Origin: Clostridium sporogenes
Lineage (GTDB): Bacteria; Bacillota; Clostridia; Clostridiales; Clostridiaceae
NCBI RefSeq assembly: GCF_001020205.1
Contig: NZ_CP011663.1
Coordinates: 3,968,001 to 4,032,000, forward strand
Direction: 5' to 3'
DNA length: 64,000 bases
In this document: piece by piece, positions 43,123 to 51,635 of the stretch
Position numbering within the stretch: the first letter of the stretch is position 1
Layout of the letters: each line of letters starts with the position of its first letter
Notes under the pieces: generated by a model
What the model was told of the DNA's origin: nothing
Databases searched by the model: none
What the model saw: the letters and a program-made list of their open reading frames with translations, nothing else
Translations under genes and position numbers: made by a program

Positions 43123-44514
43123 TTAAAATTGTAATTTATCTTCTATAAATTTTTCTAGTTCATTTATATTAACTCTTATTTGATCCATAGTATCCCTGTC
43201 TCTTATAGTAACTGTATTATCTTCTAATGTATCAAAATCTACTGTTATGCAGTAAGGAGTTCCTATTTCATCTTCTCTTCTATATCTTTTTCCTATACTA
43301 CCTGCTTCATCGTAATCTATATTAAACTTTTTACTTAACATACTATAAACTTCTTGTGATTTATCAGAAAGTTTTTTACTAAGTGGTAATACCGCAGCCT
43401 TAAATGGAGCTAAAGCTGGATGTAAATGCAATACATTTCTTACATCTCCACCTTCTAGTTCTTCTTCATCATAGGCGTCTACTAAAAATGCTAAAACAAC
43501 CCTATCTGCTCCTAAAGATGGTTCTATGCAATATGGCACATATCTTTCTTTAGTTGTTGGATCTAAATAGTTTAGATCTTCTCCTGAATGTTCCATATGT
43601 TTTTTCAAGTCAAAATCTGTTCTGTCTGCAACTCCCCATAACTCACCCCAACCAAATGGGAATAAAAATTCTATATCTGATGTAGCATTACTATAGTGAG
43701 ATAGTTCTTCTTGACTATGATCTCTAAATCTTATACTTTCTTTATTTATACCTAAATTTATTAAGAAATTCCAACAATAATCTTTCCAATAATTAAACCA
43801 TTCTAAATCTGTTCCTGGTTTACAGAAAAACTCCAACTCCATTTGTTCAAATTCTCTAGTTCTAAAAGTAAAATTTCCTGGAGTTATTTCATTTCTAAAA
43901 GATTTTCCTATTTGTGCAATACCAAATGGCACTTTTTTTCTAGAGGTTCTTTGAACATTTTTAAAATTGACAAATATGCCTTGAGCTGTTTCTGGTCTTA
44001 AATATATTTCTGACTTAGCATCTTCTGTAACTCCTTGGAATGTTTTAAACATTAAATTAAATTTTCTTATATCCGTAAAGTTTTTAGCTTTACACTTTGG
44101 ACATTCTATACCATTTTCATCTATATATTGTTTTAATTTCTCATTTGACCAACCATCTGCACTAGCTTTTTCAACACCTTGTTCTGTCATATGTTCTTCT
44201 ACTAATTTATCAGCTCTAAATCTTGCTTTACATTCTTTACAATCCATTAAAGGATCAGAAAATCCACCTACATGTCCAGATGCTACCCAAACTTGGCTAT
44301 TCATTAAAATAGCTGCATCTATTCCAACATTATATGGACTTTCTTGAACAAATTTTTTCCACCAAGCTTTCTTCACATTATTTTTTAACTCTACTCCTAG
44401 TGGACCATAATCCCATGAATTTGCTAATCCCCCATATATATCAGATCCTGGGAATACAAATCCTCTGTTTTTACTTAAAGCAACCACTTTATCCATAGTT
44501 TTTTTAAAAGCCAT
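43123..44514 (-). CDS. glyS: Glycyl-tRNA synthetase, single-chain (dimeric) type
   Basis: A class II synthetase of 463 aa that charges tRNA-Gly. It starts with the N-terminal catalytic region (RGFVFPGSDIYGGLANSWDYGPLGVELKNNV, in part), has motif 2 around AQIGKSFRNEITP and motif 3 near GADRVVLAFL, and a C-terminal anticodon-binding domain. Two C-x-x-C-like pairs (CKECKARF, CPKCKAKN) form the inserted zinc region. It is the alpha2 form (often named glyQS or glyS). A T-box riboswitch precedes it. It follows lysS but is separately controlled. Confidence 0.97.
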   Translation of the reverse strand: MAFKKTMDKVVALSKNRGFVFPGSDIYGGLANSWDYGPLGVELKNNVKKAWWKKFVQESPYNVGIDAAILMNSQVWVASGHVGGFSDPLMDCKECKARFRADKLVEEHMTEQGVEKASADGWSNEKLKQYIDENGIECPKCKAKNFTDIRKFNLMFKTFQGVTEDAKSEIYLRPETAQGIFVNFKNVQRTSRKKVPFGIAQIGKSFRNEITPGNFTFRTREFEQMELEFFCKPGTDLEWFNYWKDYCWNFLINLGINKESIRFRDHSQEELSHYSNATSDIEFLFPFGWGELWGVADRTDFDLKKHMEHSGEDLNYLDPTTKERYVPYCIEPSLGADRVVLAFLVDAYDEEELEGGDVRNVLHLHPALAPFKAAVLPLSKKLSDKSQEVYSMLSKKFNIDYDEAGSIGKRYRREDEIGTPYCITVDFDTLEDNTVTIRDRDTMDQIRVNINELEKFIEDKLQF

Positions 44515-44563
44515 AAAAAGTACCTCCCTAATATTTTTTTCATAAAATTTTTAATATAAAAAA

Positions 44564-44745
44564 GGCTATAGCAACAAAGGGACGAGTTAATCGCGGTTCC
44601 ACCCTTTTTGGCTATAGCCCTACTTTCTAATTAAATACTCAAAAGCTCCCTTCATAATAAACATTGACTGTTTTCACCTACCACAGACTCTCTTGATAAT
44701 ATTTATTATTACTTTTCTTTATCATCGTATATTATTTATTTTTAT
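44564..44745 (-). ncRNA. T-box riboswitch upstream of glyS
   Basis: On the minus strand the conserved T-box AAGGGTGGAACCGCG (44606-44592) pairs in an antiterminator. The competing terminator uses GGCTATAGC (44618-44610 region) and GCTATAGCC (44572-44564), followed by TTTTTT. Upstream, AGAGAGTCTGTGGTAGGTG (about 44689-44671) matches a typical conserved T-box element. A GGG/GGA triplet at about 44647-44650 is a possible Gly specifier, but I could not fix it by eye. Uncharged tRNA-Gly would favour read-through. The 5' limit is estimated. Confidence 0.9.
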
Positions 44746-44823
44746 TGTTATTTATAATGATTTACTATTTATCTATAAAATATTCATTTTCAAATGTAAC
44801 CAATGCATTTATAAATTTTTAAT

Positions 44824-46338
44824 TTATTGATTATTAGGTTGTGGTTTCATGGTTGGGAATAGTATAACATCTCTTATAGAATGTGTATCTGTTAAGAACA
44901 TTATTAATCTATCGATACCTATTCCTAATCCTCCTGTTGGTGGCATACCCACTTCTAATGAAGTTATAAAGTCATCATCCATCATATAAGCTTCATCATC
45001 ACCTAATTCTCTTTCCTTTAATTGTTGCATAAATCTTTCTTTTTGAACTATAGAATCATTTAATTCAGAATATGCGTTACATACTTCTCTTCCAAATACA
45101 AATCCTTCAAATCTTTCAGTAAACGCTTCATTTCCTCTTTTCTTCTTTGTAAGAGGTGAATTTTCTACTGGATAATCACAAATAAAAGTAGGTTGCATTA
45201 ACTTATCTTCGCAGAATTCTTCAAATAATCCTATAAGTACATCACCTTTTGTACAATCTTTTAATTCTTTTTTAAACTCTACATGTTTTTCTTTTGCAAT
45301 TGTTCTTGCCTCGATGTCATCTTTTATACTGTTAAAATCTACTCCTGCATATTCCTTTACAGCATCTACCATAGTTAATCTTCTCCATGGTGGTGTAAAA
45401 TCTATTTCTGTTCCTTCATATTGAACTTTAGTTGTACCTAAAACTTTTTCACATATATACGCTACCATATTTTCTGTTATTTCCATCATATCATTATAAT
45501 CTGCATAAGCTTCATATAATTCTATAGCCGTAAATTCTGGATTATGTCTTATATCTATTCCTTCATTTCTAAAGTTTTTACCAATTTCATATACTTTTTC
45601 AAAACCACCTACTATTAATCTTTTTAAATATAATTCAGTAGCTATTCTAAGATACATATCTATATCTAAAGCATTATGATGAGTAATAAATGGTTTAGCT
45701 GCGGCTCCTCCTGCTATTGGTGATAATATTGGTGTTTCTACTTCTAAAAATCCTCTATTATCCAAGAATTCTCTCATTGCTTTAATTATAGCTGTTCTTT
45801 TTATAAAAGTATCTCTAACATCTTGGTTTATTATTAAATCTACATATCTTTGTCTATATCTTAAATCTGGATCTTTTAATCCGTGCCATTTTTCTGGTAG
45901 TGGTCTTAAAGATTTACAAACTAACTGAAAATCTGTTATGTGTATTGATGTTTCTCCTGTTTTTGTTTTAAAAACTGTTCCTGTTACACTTATTATATCA
46001 CCTATATCAAAAGTCTTATATTCTTTAAGTTTTTCTTCTCCTACATCATTTATCTTTATGTATAATTGAATTTTTCCATATCTATCGTGTATATCTGAAA
46101 ATCCAGCTTTTCCATGAACCCTTTTTGACATAAGTCTTCCTGCTACTGTAACGGTTTTTCCTTCTAGATCTTCATAATTTTCCTTTACTTCTTTTGAAGT
46201 ATGAGTTCTTTCAATCTTATAAACATCGAATGGATCTTTGCCATTAGCTTGAAGTTCCTTTAACTTTTGAAATCTTTCTTTCATTAATTCATTTGCCTGT
46301 TCTTCAAAACTGTTTATCACATTATCTTCCTTTGACAC
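44824..46338 (-). CDS. lysS: Lysyl-tRNA synthetase (class II)
   Basis: LysS (504 aa) charges tRNA-Lys. The N-terminal OB fold (KTVTVAGRLMSKRVHGKAGF) binds the anticodon. The class II core has motif 1 near RAFLDNRGFLEVETPIL, motif 2 with YEIGKNFRNEGIDIRHNPEF, and motif 3 GLGIGIDRLIMFLTD. The ATG follows GGAGGGAATTTATA. It is 18 bases after greA and cotranscribed from the greA promoter. Confidence 0.99.
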   Translation of the reverse strand: MSKEDNVINSFEEQANELMKERFQKLKELQANGKDPFDVYKIERTHTSKEVKENYEDLEGKTVTVAGRLMSKRVHGKAGFSDIHDRYGKIQLYIKINDVGEEKLKEYKTFDIGDIISVTGTVFKTKTGETSIHITDFQLVCKSLRPLPEKWHGLKDPDLRYRQRYVDLIINQDVRDTFIKRTAIIKAMREFLDNRGFLEVETPILSPIAGGAAAKPFITHHNALDIDMYLRIATELYLKRLIVGGFEKVYEIGKNFRNEGIDIRHNPEFTAIELYEAYADYNDMMEITENMVAYICEKVLGTTKVQYEGTEIDFTPPWRRLTMVDAVKEYAGVDFNSIKDDIEARTIAKEKHVEFKKELKDCTKGDVLIGLFEEFCEDKLMQPTFICDYPVENSPLTKKKRGNEAFTERFEGFVFGREVCNAYSELNDSIVQKERFMQQLKERELGDDEAYMMDDDFITSLEVGMPPTGGLGIGIDRLIMFLTDTHSIRDVILFPTMKPQPNNQ

Positions 46339-46356
46339 TATAAATTCCCTCCAATA

Positions 46357-46839
46357 CTATGCTCTATTAACTTCTAATATTTCATATTTACTAACACCAT
46401 CTGGAACTGTTACTTCTATTATATCTCCAACTTTTTTACCTATTAATCCATTCCCTACTGGTGATTCATTAGATATTTTATTATTCATAGGGTCAGCTTC
46501 AGCAGAGCCTACGATTATATATTCAACCTCTTCATCAAATTCATAATCTTTAACCTTTACTATAGAACCTACACTTACTACATCTTTAGGAACTTCATTT
46601 TCATCAACTATACTAGCATTTTTTAGCATGTTTTCTAATTGTATTATTCTTCCTTCTGCAAAAGCTTGTTCATTTTTAGCTTCATCATATTCTGAATTTT
46701 CGCTTAAATCCCCAAATGAAAGGGCTACCTTTATTTTTTCTGTTATTTCTTTTCTTTTTACCGTTTTTAGATATTCTAATTCTTCTTCTAATTTCTTTAC
46801 CCCTTCATAAGTCATAACATATTTTTTTGCTTCGCTCAT
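46357..46839 (-). CDS. greA: Transcription elongation factor GreA
   Basis: GreA (160 aa) rescues backtracked RNA polymerase by stimulating transcript cleavage. The N-terminal coiled coil holds the acidic tip (SFGDLSENSEYDEAKNEQA, residues 42-60). The C-terminal FKBP-like domain includes SPVGNGLIGKKVGD. The ATG has AAAGGGGAGAATAGC upstream. It has a perfect sigma-A promoter and leads the greA-lysS unit. Confidence 0.98.
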   Translation of the reverse strand: MSEAKKYVMTYEGVKKLEEELEYLKTVKRKEITEKIKVALSFGDLSENSEYDEAKNEQAFAEGRIIQLENMLKNASIVDENEVPKDVVSVGSIVKVKDYEFDEEVEYIIVGSAEADPMNNKISNESPVGNGLIGKKVGDIIEVTVPDGVSKYEILEVNRA

Positions 46840-46920
46840 GCTATTCTCCCCTTTATTTTGTTACTATTTATATATTATGATACATTCTTAACATTATAAC
46901 ATAAAAGAAACATTTAAGTA

Positions 46921-46949
46921 ATTATAAAACAGGTACTTTATCCTGTCAA
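46921..46949 (-). promoter_or_regulatory. Consensus sigma-A promoter for greA-lysS
   Basis: TTGACA (46949-46944), a 17-nt spacer and TATAAT (46926-46921) on the minus strand. It lies right after the stop of the 46970 gene. Confidence 0.88.
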
Positions 46950-46969
46950 CATTTCAGTATTCCTTACTT

Positions 46970-47797
46970 TTATCTAGTTATTTTTACTATATCTTCATTA
47001 AACATTATTTTATCTAATACAATACCATTATATCTTATTGCTTCTTCCACATTCTTTTTATCCATTTGACAAAGTATTGCACCTAATAACTCTGGATTAA
47101 AATTTAAATTAGTCTTCCATGGAACTTTATATGTTATATTATTTATGTTACAATTTCCTTTATTTTTATAAATTTTACTATTATTAATATACCATACTGG
47201 TATTTCTCTTATAATTTCTACATCTTTACTTGTTATTATAAAATCTGCTTTACTGAAAGAAGTTTTTATATCTTTAGTTATAATAGGCGTTATTCCATAA
47301 TTAGCTATTATATAATCATTTAATTTTCCTAATTTATTTAAATCCTCAGAAACTAATATTATATACTTTGCTTCTTTAGAAATACAATTTATAATATTAA
47401 AAACATATTCTTCTTTTGCATCAAATATTGCTATGCAACTATTTCTTATAGATTTGCCCTTTAACCTTAATATAGTTTTTATACTTTCACATACGGATAA
47501 AGCAAATAATTCCTTTTGAAAACTATTTAACAAATAATAATCTAAAAATCTAAAGGTCTTTGGTGCTAATACGAAATCTTTATGTCTTGAATATTTTATA
47601 CTTCGTTTTATATTTTTATGATAAGCTTTTTCATTAAAATTTGGAGATATTTTCACTTTGGATATTACTAAATTTAGTTCCTCTATGAAATAATTTCTCC
47701 TAAAGTGTGTTAAAAACTCATCTTTTATTTTAAATATAAAATTATTTTTATTATAGTTTTTTATTATATTAGAGTTTATATCTATTATAGGTATCAT
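46970..47797 (-). CDS. Conserved hypothetical protein with Rossmann-like middle region
   Basis: A 275-aa protein (MIPIIDINSNIIKN...), basic and soluble. Residues about 120-195 alternate strands and helices in a nucleotide-binding-like order (CIAIFDAKEEYVFNI, AKYIILVSEDLNKL, ADFIITSKDVEII), which suggests a Rossmann-like fold, though no clear GxGxxG is seen. It starts 49 bases after dusB and ends just before the greA promoter, so it is probably cotranscribed with coaX-dusB. The ribosome binding site is weak (GGTGAAATA). I do not recognise a family. Confidence 0.75.
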   Translation of the reverse strand: MIPIIDINSNIIKNYNKNNFIFKIKDEFLTHFRRNYFIEELNLVISKVKISPNFNEKAYHKNIKRSIKYSRHKDFVLAPKTFRFLDYYLLNSFQKELFALSVCESIKTILRLKGKSIRNSCIAIFDAKEEYVFNIINCISKEAKYIILVSEDLNKLGKLNDYIIANYGITPIITKDIKTSFSKADFIITSKDVEIIREIPVWYINNSKIYKNKGNCNINNITYKVPWKTNLNFNPELLGAILCQMDKKNVEEAIRYNGIVLDKIMFNEDIVKITR

Positions 47798-47846
47798 TAT
47801 TTCACCATAAAAATTGATTACAATATATTTTTATGTAAATATTTAT

Positions 47847-48818
47847 TTAAAATTCCCTTAATGTTTCCCTATATTTAATTAATTCTTCTAACACTTTATC
47901 AGAATTTTTTTCCATATTTACTTTATCCTTTATATCAGTACAATTTTTAAGACCTTTTACATATACTGCTACGTGTTTTCTCATCTCTCTTACTGCCTTA
48001 TGTTCTTCAAAATATTCTAATGCTCTTTTATAATGATTGATACATATGTCTATTCTTTCTTGTGAAGTGGGATAATATACATGTTCTCCCTTAATTTTTT
48101 CATTTATTTGTTTAAATATCCACGGATTACCTTGAGCACCCCTTCCTACCATTACACCATCACAGTTCGTTTTATTTATCATTTCTATAGCATCTTCTGC
48201 CGAAAATACATCTCCATTACCTATTATAGGTATGCTTACAGCATTCTTTACTTTTGATATTATTGTCCAATCTGCCTTTCCTTCATACATTTGCTCTCTT
48301 GTTCTACCATGAATAGTTATAGCATCAGCTCCAGATTGTTCCATTATTTTGGCAAACTCTACTGCATTAATATTATTTTTATCAAAACCTTTTCTAAATT
48401 TAACTGTAATAGGTTTTTTAGCTACTTTTTTCATAGCTTTTATTATTTCCGATGCTAATTTAGGGTCTTTCATAAGGGCTGAACCATCACCATTTTTAAC
48501 TATTTTAGGGGCTGGACATCCCATGTTTACATCCAATATGCATACATCATTATTGTCATTGAAAAATTCTACTGCATTTGCCATTATATCTGGCTCGTGG
48601 CCAAATAATTGTAAGGCTACCGGTTTTTCTTTATTTGATATTACGCATAATTCCGTTGTATTATTACTTCCATAATATAATGCTTTAGCACTTACCATTT
48701 CAGTGTAAACTAAACCACATCCTAATTCTTTACATATCTCTCTAAAAGCTATATCTGTAAAGCCTGCCATAGGTGCTAAAAATACATTATTATGAAATAT
48801 AAGATTTCCTATATTCAT
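47847..48818 (-). CDS. dusB: tRNA-dihydrouridine synthase
   Basis: A 323-aa FMN-dependent TIM-barrel enzyme that reduces uridines in tRNA. It begins with LAPMAGFTDIAFREI (FMN site), has the catalytic Cys in VNMGCPAPKIVKNGDGSAL (near residue 100), and later IPIIGNGDVFSAEDA and VMVGRGAQGNPWIF. The length and synteny (next to lysS) match DusB of Firmicutes. It begins 9 bases after coaX. Confidence 0.96.
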   Translation of the reverse strand: MNIGNLIFHNNVFLAPMAGFTDIAFREICKELGCGLVYTEMVSAKALYYGSNNTTELCVISNKEKPVALQLFGHEPDIMANAVEFFNDNNDVCILDVNMGCPAPKIVKNGDGSALMKDPKLASEIIKAMKKVAKKPITVKFRKGFDKNNINAVEFAKIMEQSGADAITIHGRTREQMYEGKADWTIISKVKNAVSIPIIGNGDVFSAEDAIEMINKTNCDGVMVGRGAQGNPWIFKQINEKIKGEHVYYPTSQERIDICINHYKRALEYFEEHKAVREMRKHVAVYVKGLKNCTDIKDKVNMEKNSDKVLEELIKYRETLREF

Positions 48819-48827
48819 ATAATCACC

Positions 48828-49604
48828 TTATTTATTTTTTTCATATATTATTCTTAATCCCTCTAATGTTAAAATAGCATTTATTTCATCAATACTTTTT
48901 GCTTCTTCACTAATCAGTTTAGCAAATCCCCCTGTAGCAACTACAAAAGGTTCCTCTTCCCCTAGAGCCATCATTTCCTTTTTCATTTTTGACACTATAT
49001 AATCTACTTGCCCAGCATAACCATAAATTATTCCAGCTTGTATACTAGCTACAGTATTTTTACATATAACCCCAGGAGTTTTTACAAGTTCTACCCTTGG
49101 TAACTTAGCTGCTTTATCAAATAAAGCATCTGAAGAAATTTTTATACCTGGACATATAGTTCCTCCTAAATAATTAGCTTCCTTTGTTACAGAACAAAAT
49201 GTAGTAGCTGTTCCAAAATCAATAATTATTAATGGTTTTTTATAAATTTCATGAGCTGCTACTGCATTAACAATTCTATCTGCTCCAACTTCCTTTGGAT
49301 TGTCATATTTTATGTTTATACCTGTTTTTACTCCAGGACCTACTATTATAGGTTTTATATTAAAATATTTTGATATCATATGCTCTAAAGAATACATTAT
49401 ATTAGGAACTACAGAGGATATAATTACCCCTTCTATATCAGAAAAACTTAAATTATTATGCGAAAATAATTCTATTACTTGTATTCCATATTCATCTGCT
49501 GTTCTTTTATTATCTGTAGCCAATCTCCAGTTTGCTATTAATTCTTTATTTTTATATATACCTAAAACTATATTAGTATTTCCTACATCTAAAACTAAAA
49601 TCAT
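48828..49604 (-). CDS. coaX: Type III pantothenate kinase
   Basis: CoaX (258 aa) phosphorylates pantothenate in the first step of CoA synthesis. It is an ASKHA-fold kinase: PHOSPHATE-1 MILVLDVGNTNIVLG at the N-terminus, GADRIVNAVAAHE and IDFGTATTFCSV in the middle. The start is the ATG at 49604 behind AAGGTGGTG. An ATG eight codons earlier lacks a ribosome binding site. It is followed by dusB. In Bacillus it lies in the same neighbourhood after ftsH. Confidence 0.97.
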   Translation of the reverse strand: MILVLDVGNTNIVLGIYKNKELIANWRLATDNKRTADEYGIQVIELFSHNNLSFSDIEGVIISSVVPNIMYSLEHMISKYFNIKPIIVGPGVKTGINIKYDNPKEVGADRIVNAVAAHEIYKKPLIIIDFGTATTFCSVTKEANYLGGTICPGIKISSDALFDKAAKLPRVELVKTPGVICKNTVASIQAGIIYGYAGQVDYIVSKMKKEMMALGEEEPFVVATGGFAKLISEEAKSIDEINAILTLEGLRIIYEKNK

Positions 49605-49649
49605 ATAAAGCACCACCTTAATAAGCAAAATAGGGTCTTAAATACAATG

Positions 49650-49675
49650 AAAGAGCAGCCTTGCCGCTGCCCTTT
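49650..49675 (-). terminator. Intrinsic terminator after fhs
   Basis: AAAGAGCAGC (49650-49659) and GCTGCCCTTT (49666-49675) pair over 10 bp with one wobble. It lies between fhs and coaX on the minus strand. The T-tail is short. Confidence 0.65.
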
Positions 49676-49758
49676 ATGCTTGATTTAATGTCAATTTAAT
49701 AATTTTATTTTATCAGTTCCAATTATTTTGTCAAGTTAATACTTCTGTTATATTAATG

Positions 49759-51432
49759 TTAGAATAGTCCAACTATATTGCCATCTGATAATACATCCAT
49801 ATTGTTAGCTGCAGGTTTCTTAGGTAAACCTGGCATAGTCATAACATTTCCTGTTAACACAACTATAAATCCAGCCCCATTGGATATTCTAACTTCTTTA
49901 ACATTAATTCTAAATCCACAGGGTCTCCCTAATAGTTTAGCATCATCTGATAAAGAATACTGAGTTTTTGCCATACATACAGGCTTTTTATCTAAATCTA
50001 ATTTTTCTATTTCTGTTATTTGCTTTTCTGCCTCTTTAGAATAATCTACCCCTTCTGCTCCATATATTTCCTGGGCAATTGTTTCTATTTTTTCTTTTAT
50101 ATTAAGAGTTTCCTCATATATAGGATTAAATTTACTCTCTTTCTTTTCTATAGTATCTAAAACTTTATCAGCTAATTCTAAGCCACCATTTCCGCCTTTT
50201 TCCCATACCTCTGCTATGGATACTTCTGCACCTAGTTCTTTACAATATTTTTTTATGAACTCTATTTCCTCTTCTGTATCTGCTATAAATTTATTTATAG
50301 CAACTACTGCTGGTACGCCAAACTTATTAACATTCTCTATATGTTTTCCTAAATTTTCTATTCCTATAGATAATGCTTTTATATTTTGTTCCTTTAGATT
50401 TTCCTTAGGAACTCCACCATTATATTTTAAAGCTCTTACTGTAGCTACTATAACTACACAGCTTGGTTTCAAATTAGCTTTTCTACACTTAATATCAAAA
50501 AACTTTTCTGCTCCCAAATCCGCCCCAAATCCTGCTTCTGTTATTACATAATCTCCTAATTTCAAGGCCATTTTTGTTCCTAATATGCTATTACATCCAT
50601 GAGCTATATTAGCAAAAGGCCCACCATGTATAATAGCTGGAGTATTTTCTAAAGTTTGAACTAAGTTAGGTTTTATAGCATCTTTCATTAATAATGCCAT
50701 AGCTCCTTGAACCTCTAAATCCTTACAGTATATAGGATTACCCTCCGTACTATAAGCTACTAATATGTCTCCCATTTTATTTTTAAGATCCATAAGATTT
50801 TCTGCTAAACATAATATAGCCATAATCTCTGAAGCTACAGTTATCATAAATCCATCTTCTCTTGGAAATCCATTTATTTTTCCACCTAAGGCTACAATTA
50901 CATTTCTTAAAGCTCTATCGTTCATATCCATAACTCTTTTAAAGAGAATTCTTCTTTGGTCAATCTTCAAAATATTTCCTTGATGAATATGATTATCTAT
51001 AGCAGCTGCTAGCAAATTATTAGCTGAAGTAATAGCATGCATATCCCCTGTAAAATGAAGGTTTATATCTTCCATCGGAACAACCTGAGAATATCCACCT
51101 CCAGCTGCACCTCCTTTTATACCAAATACAGGTCCTAAAGAAGGTTCTCTTAATGCTATAACTGCTTTTTTATTTTTCTTCCATAAAGCTTGCCCTAATC
51201 CCACTGTAATTGTAGATTTTCCTTCTCCTGCTGGAGTAGGATTTATAGCTGTAACTAAAATTAGTTTACCATCTTTTTTATCTTTATTACTCTTTAAAAC
51301 ATCTAAAGAAATTTTACATTTATATTTCCCATATAAATCTATATCTTCTTCTGTTAACCCTATCTTTTCAGCTATATTTTTTATATTTTCCATTTTGGAT
51401 TCTTGTGCTATTTCTATATCGGATTTAAACAT
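49759..51432 (-). CDS. fhs: Formate--tetrahydrofolate ligase
   Basis: Fhs (557 aa) activates formate to 10-formyl-THF with ATP, in one-carbon metabolism. The P-loop TPAGEGKSTITVGLGQAL (near residue 66) and EPSLGPVFGIKGGAAGGGYSQV are diagnostic, and the C-terminal TMPGLPKKPAANNMD is conserved. The length is typical. The ATG follows AGGGGGAATATATAA. It forms a single-gene unit between ftsH and coaX, which interrupts the Bacillus-like order. Confidence 0.98.
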   Translation of the reverse strand: MFKSDIEIAQESKMENIKNIAEKIGLTEEDIDLYGKYKCKISLDVLKSNKDKKDGKLILVTAINPTPAGEGKSTITVGLGQALWKKNKKAVIALREPSLGPVFGIKGGAAGGGYSQVVPMEDINLHFTGDMHAITSANNLLAAAIDNHIHQGNILKIDQRRILFKRVMDMNDRALRNVIVALGGKINGFPREDGFMITVASEIMAILCLAENLMDLKNKMGDILVAYSTEGNPIYCKDLEVQGAMALLMKDAIKPNLVQTLENTPAIIHGGPFANIAHGCNSILGTKMALKLGDYVITEAGFGADLGAEKFFDIKCRKANLKPSCVVIVATVRALKYNGGVPKENLKEQNIKALSIGIENLGKHIENVNKFGVPAVVAINKFIADTEEEIEFIKKYCKELGAEVSIAEVWEKGGNGGLELADKVLDTIEKKESKFNPIYEETLNIKEKIETIAQEIYGAEGVDYSKEAEKQITEIEKLDLDKKPVCMAKTQYSLSDDAKLLGRPCGFRINVKEVRISNGAGFIVVLTGNVMTMPGLPKKPAANNMDVLSDGNIVGLF

Positions 51433-51600
51433 TTATATATTCCCCCTTACTTATAATGTGTACCCTATTAATTATTCCTGTGTAATTGAATAATTATTTA
51501 TTCACTGTTTAATAATTTTTTTAACTTTACTATATCACCCATTTCATATAAATTATTTTTATTATTAATTATATCATCTTATATCTATTTTGATATATAA

Positions 51601-51632
51601 AAAAGAGCAGATGATAAAACATCTACTCTTTT
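51601..51632 (-). terminator. Intrinsic terminator after ftsH
   Basis: AAAAGAGCAGATG (51601-51613) and CATCTACTCTTTT (51620-51632) pair over 13 bp with one wobble and a 6-nt loop. On the minus strand a TTTTTT tail follows. The 170 bases from here to fhs show no other feature. Confidence 0.85.
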
Positions 51633-51635
51633 ATT

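Noticed and set aside
51433..51600. Possible riboswitch upstream of fhs
   Set aside because: The region is AT-rich without a recognisable conserved core or a terminator/antiterminator pair that would control fhs.
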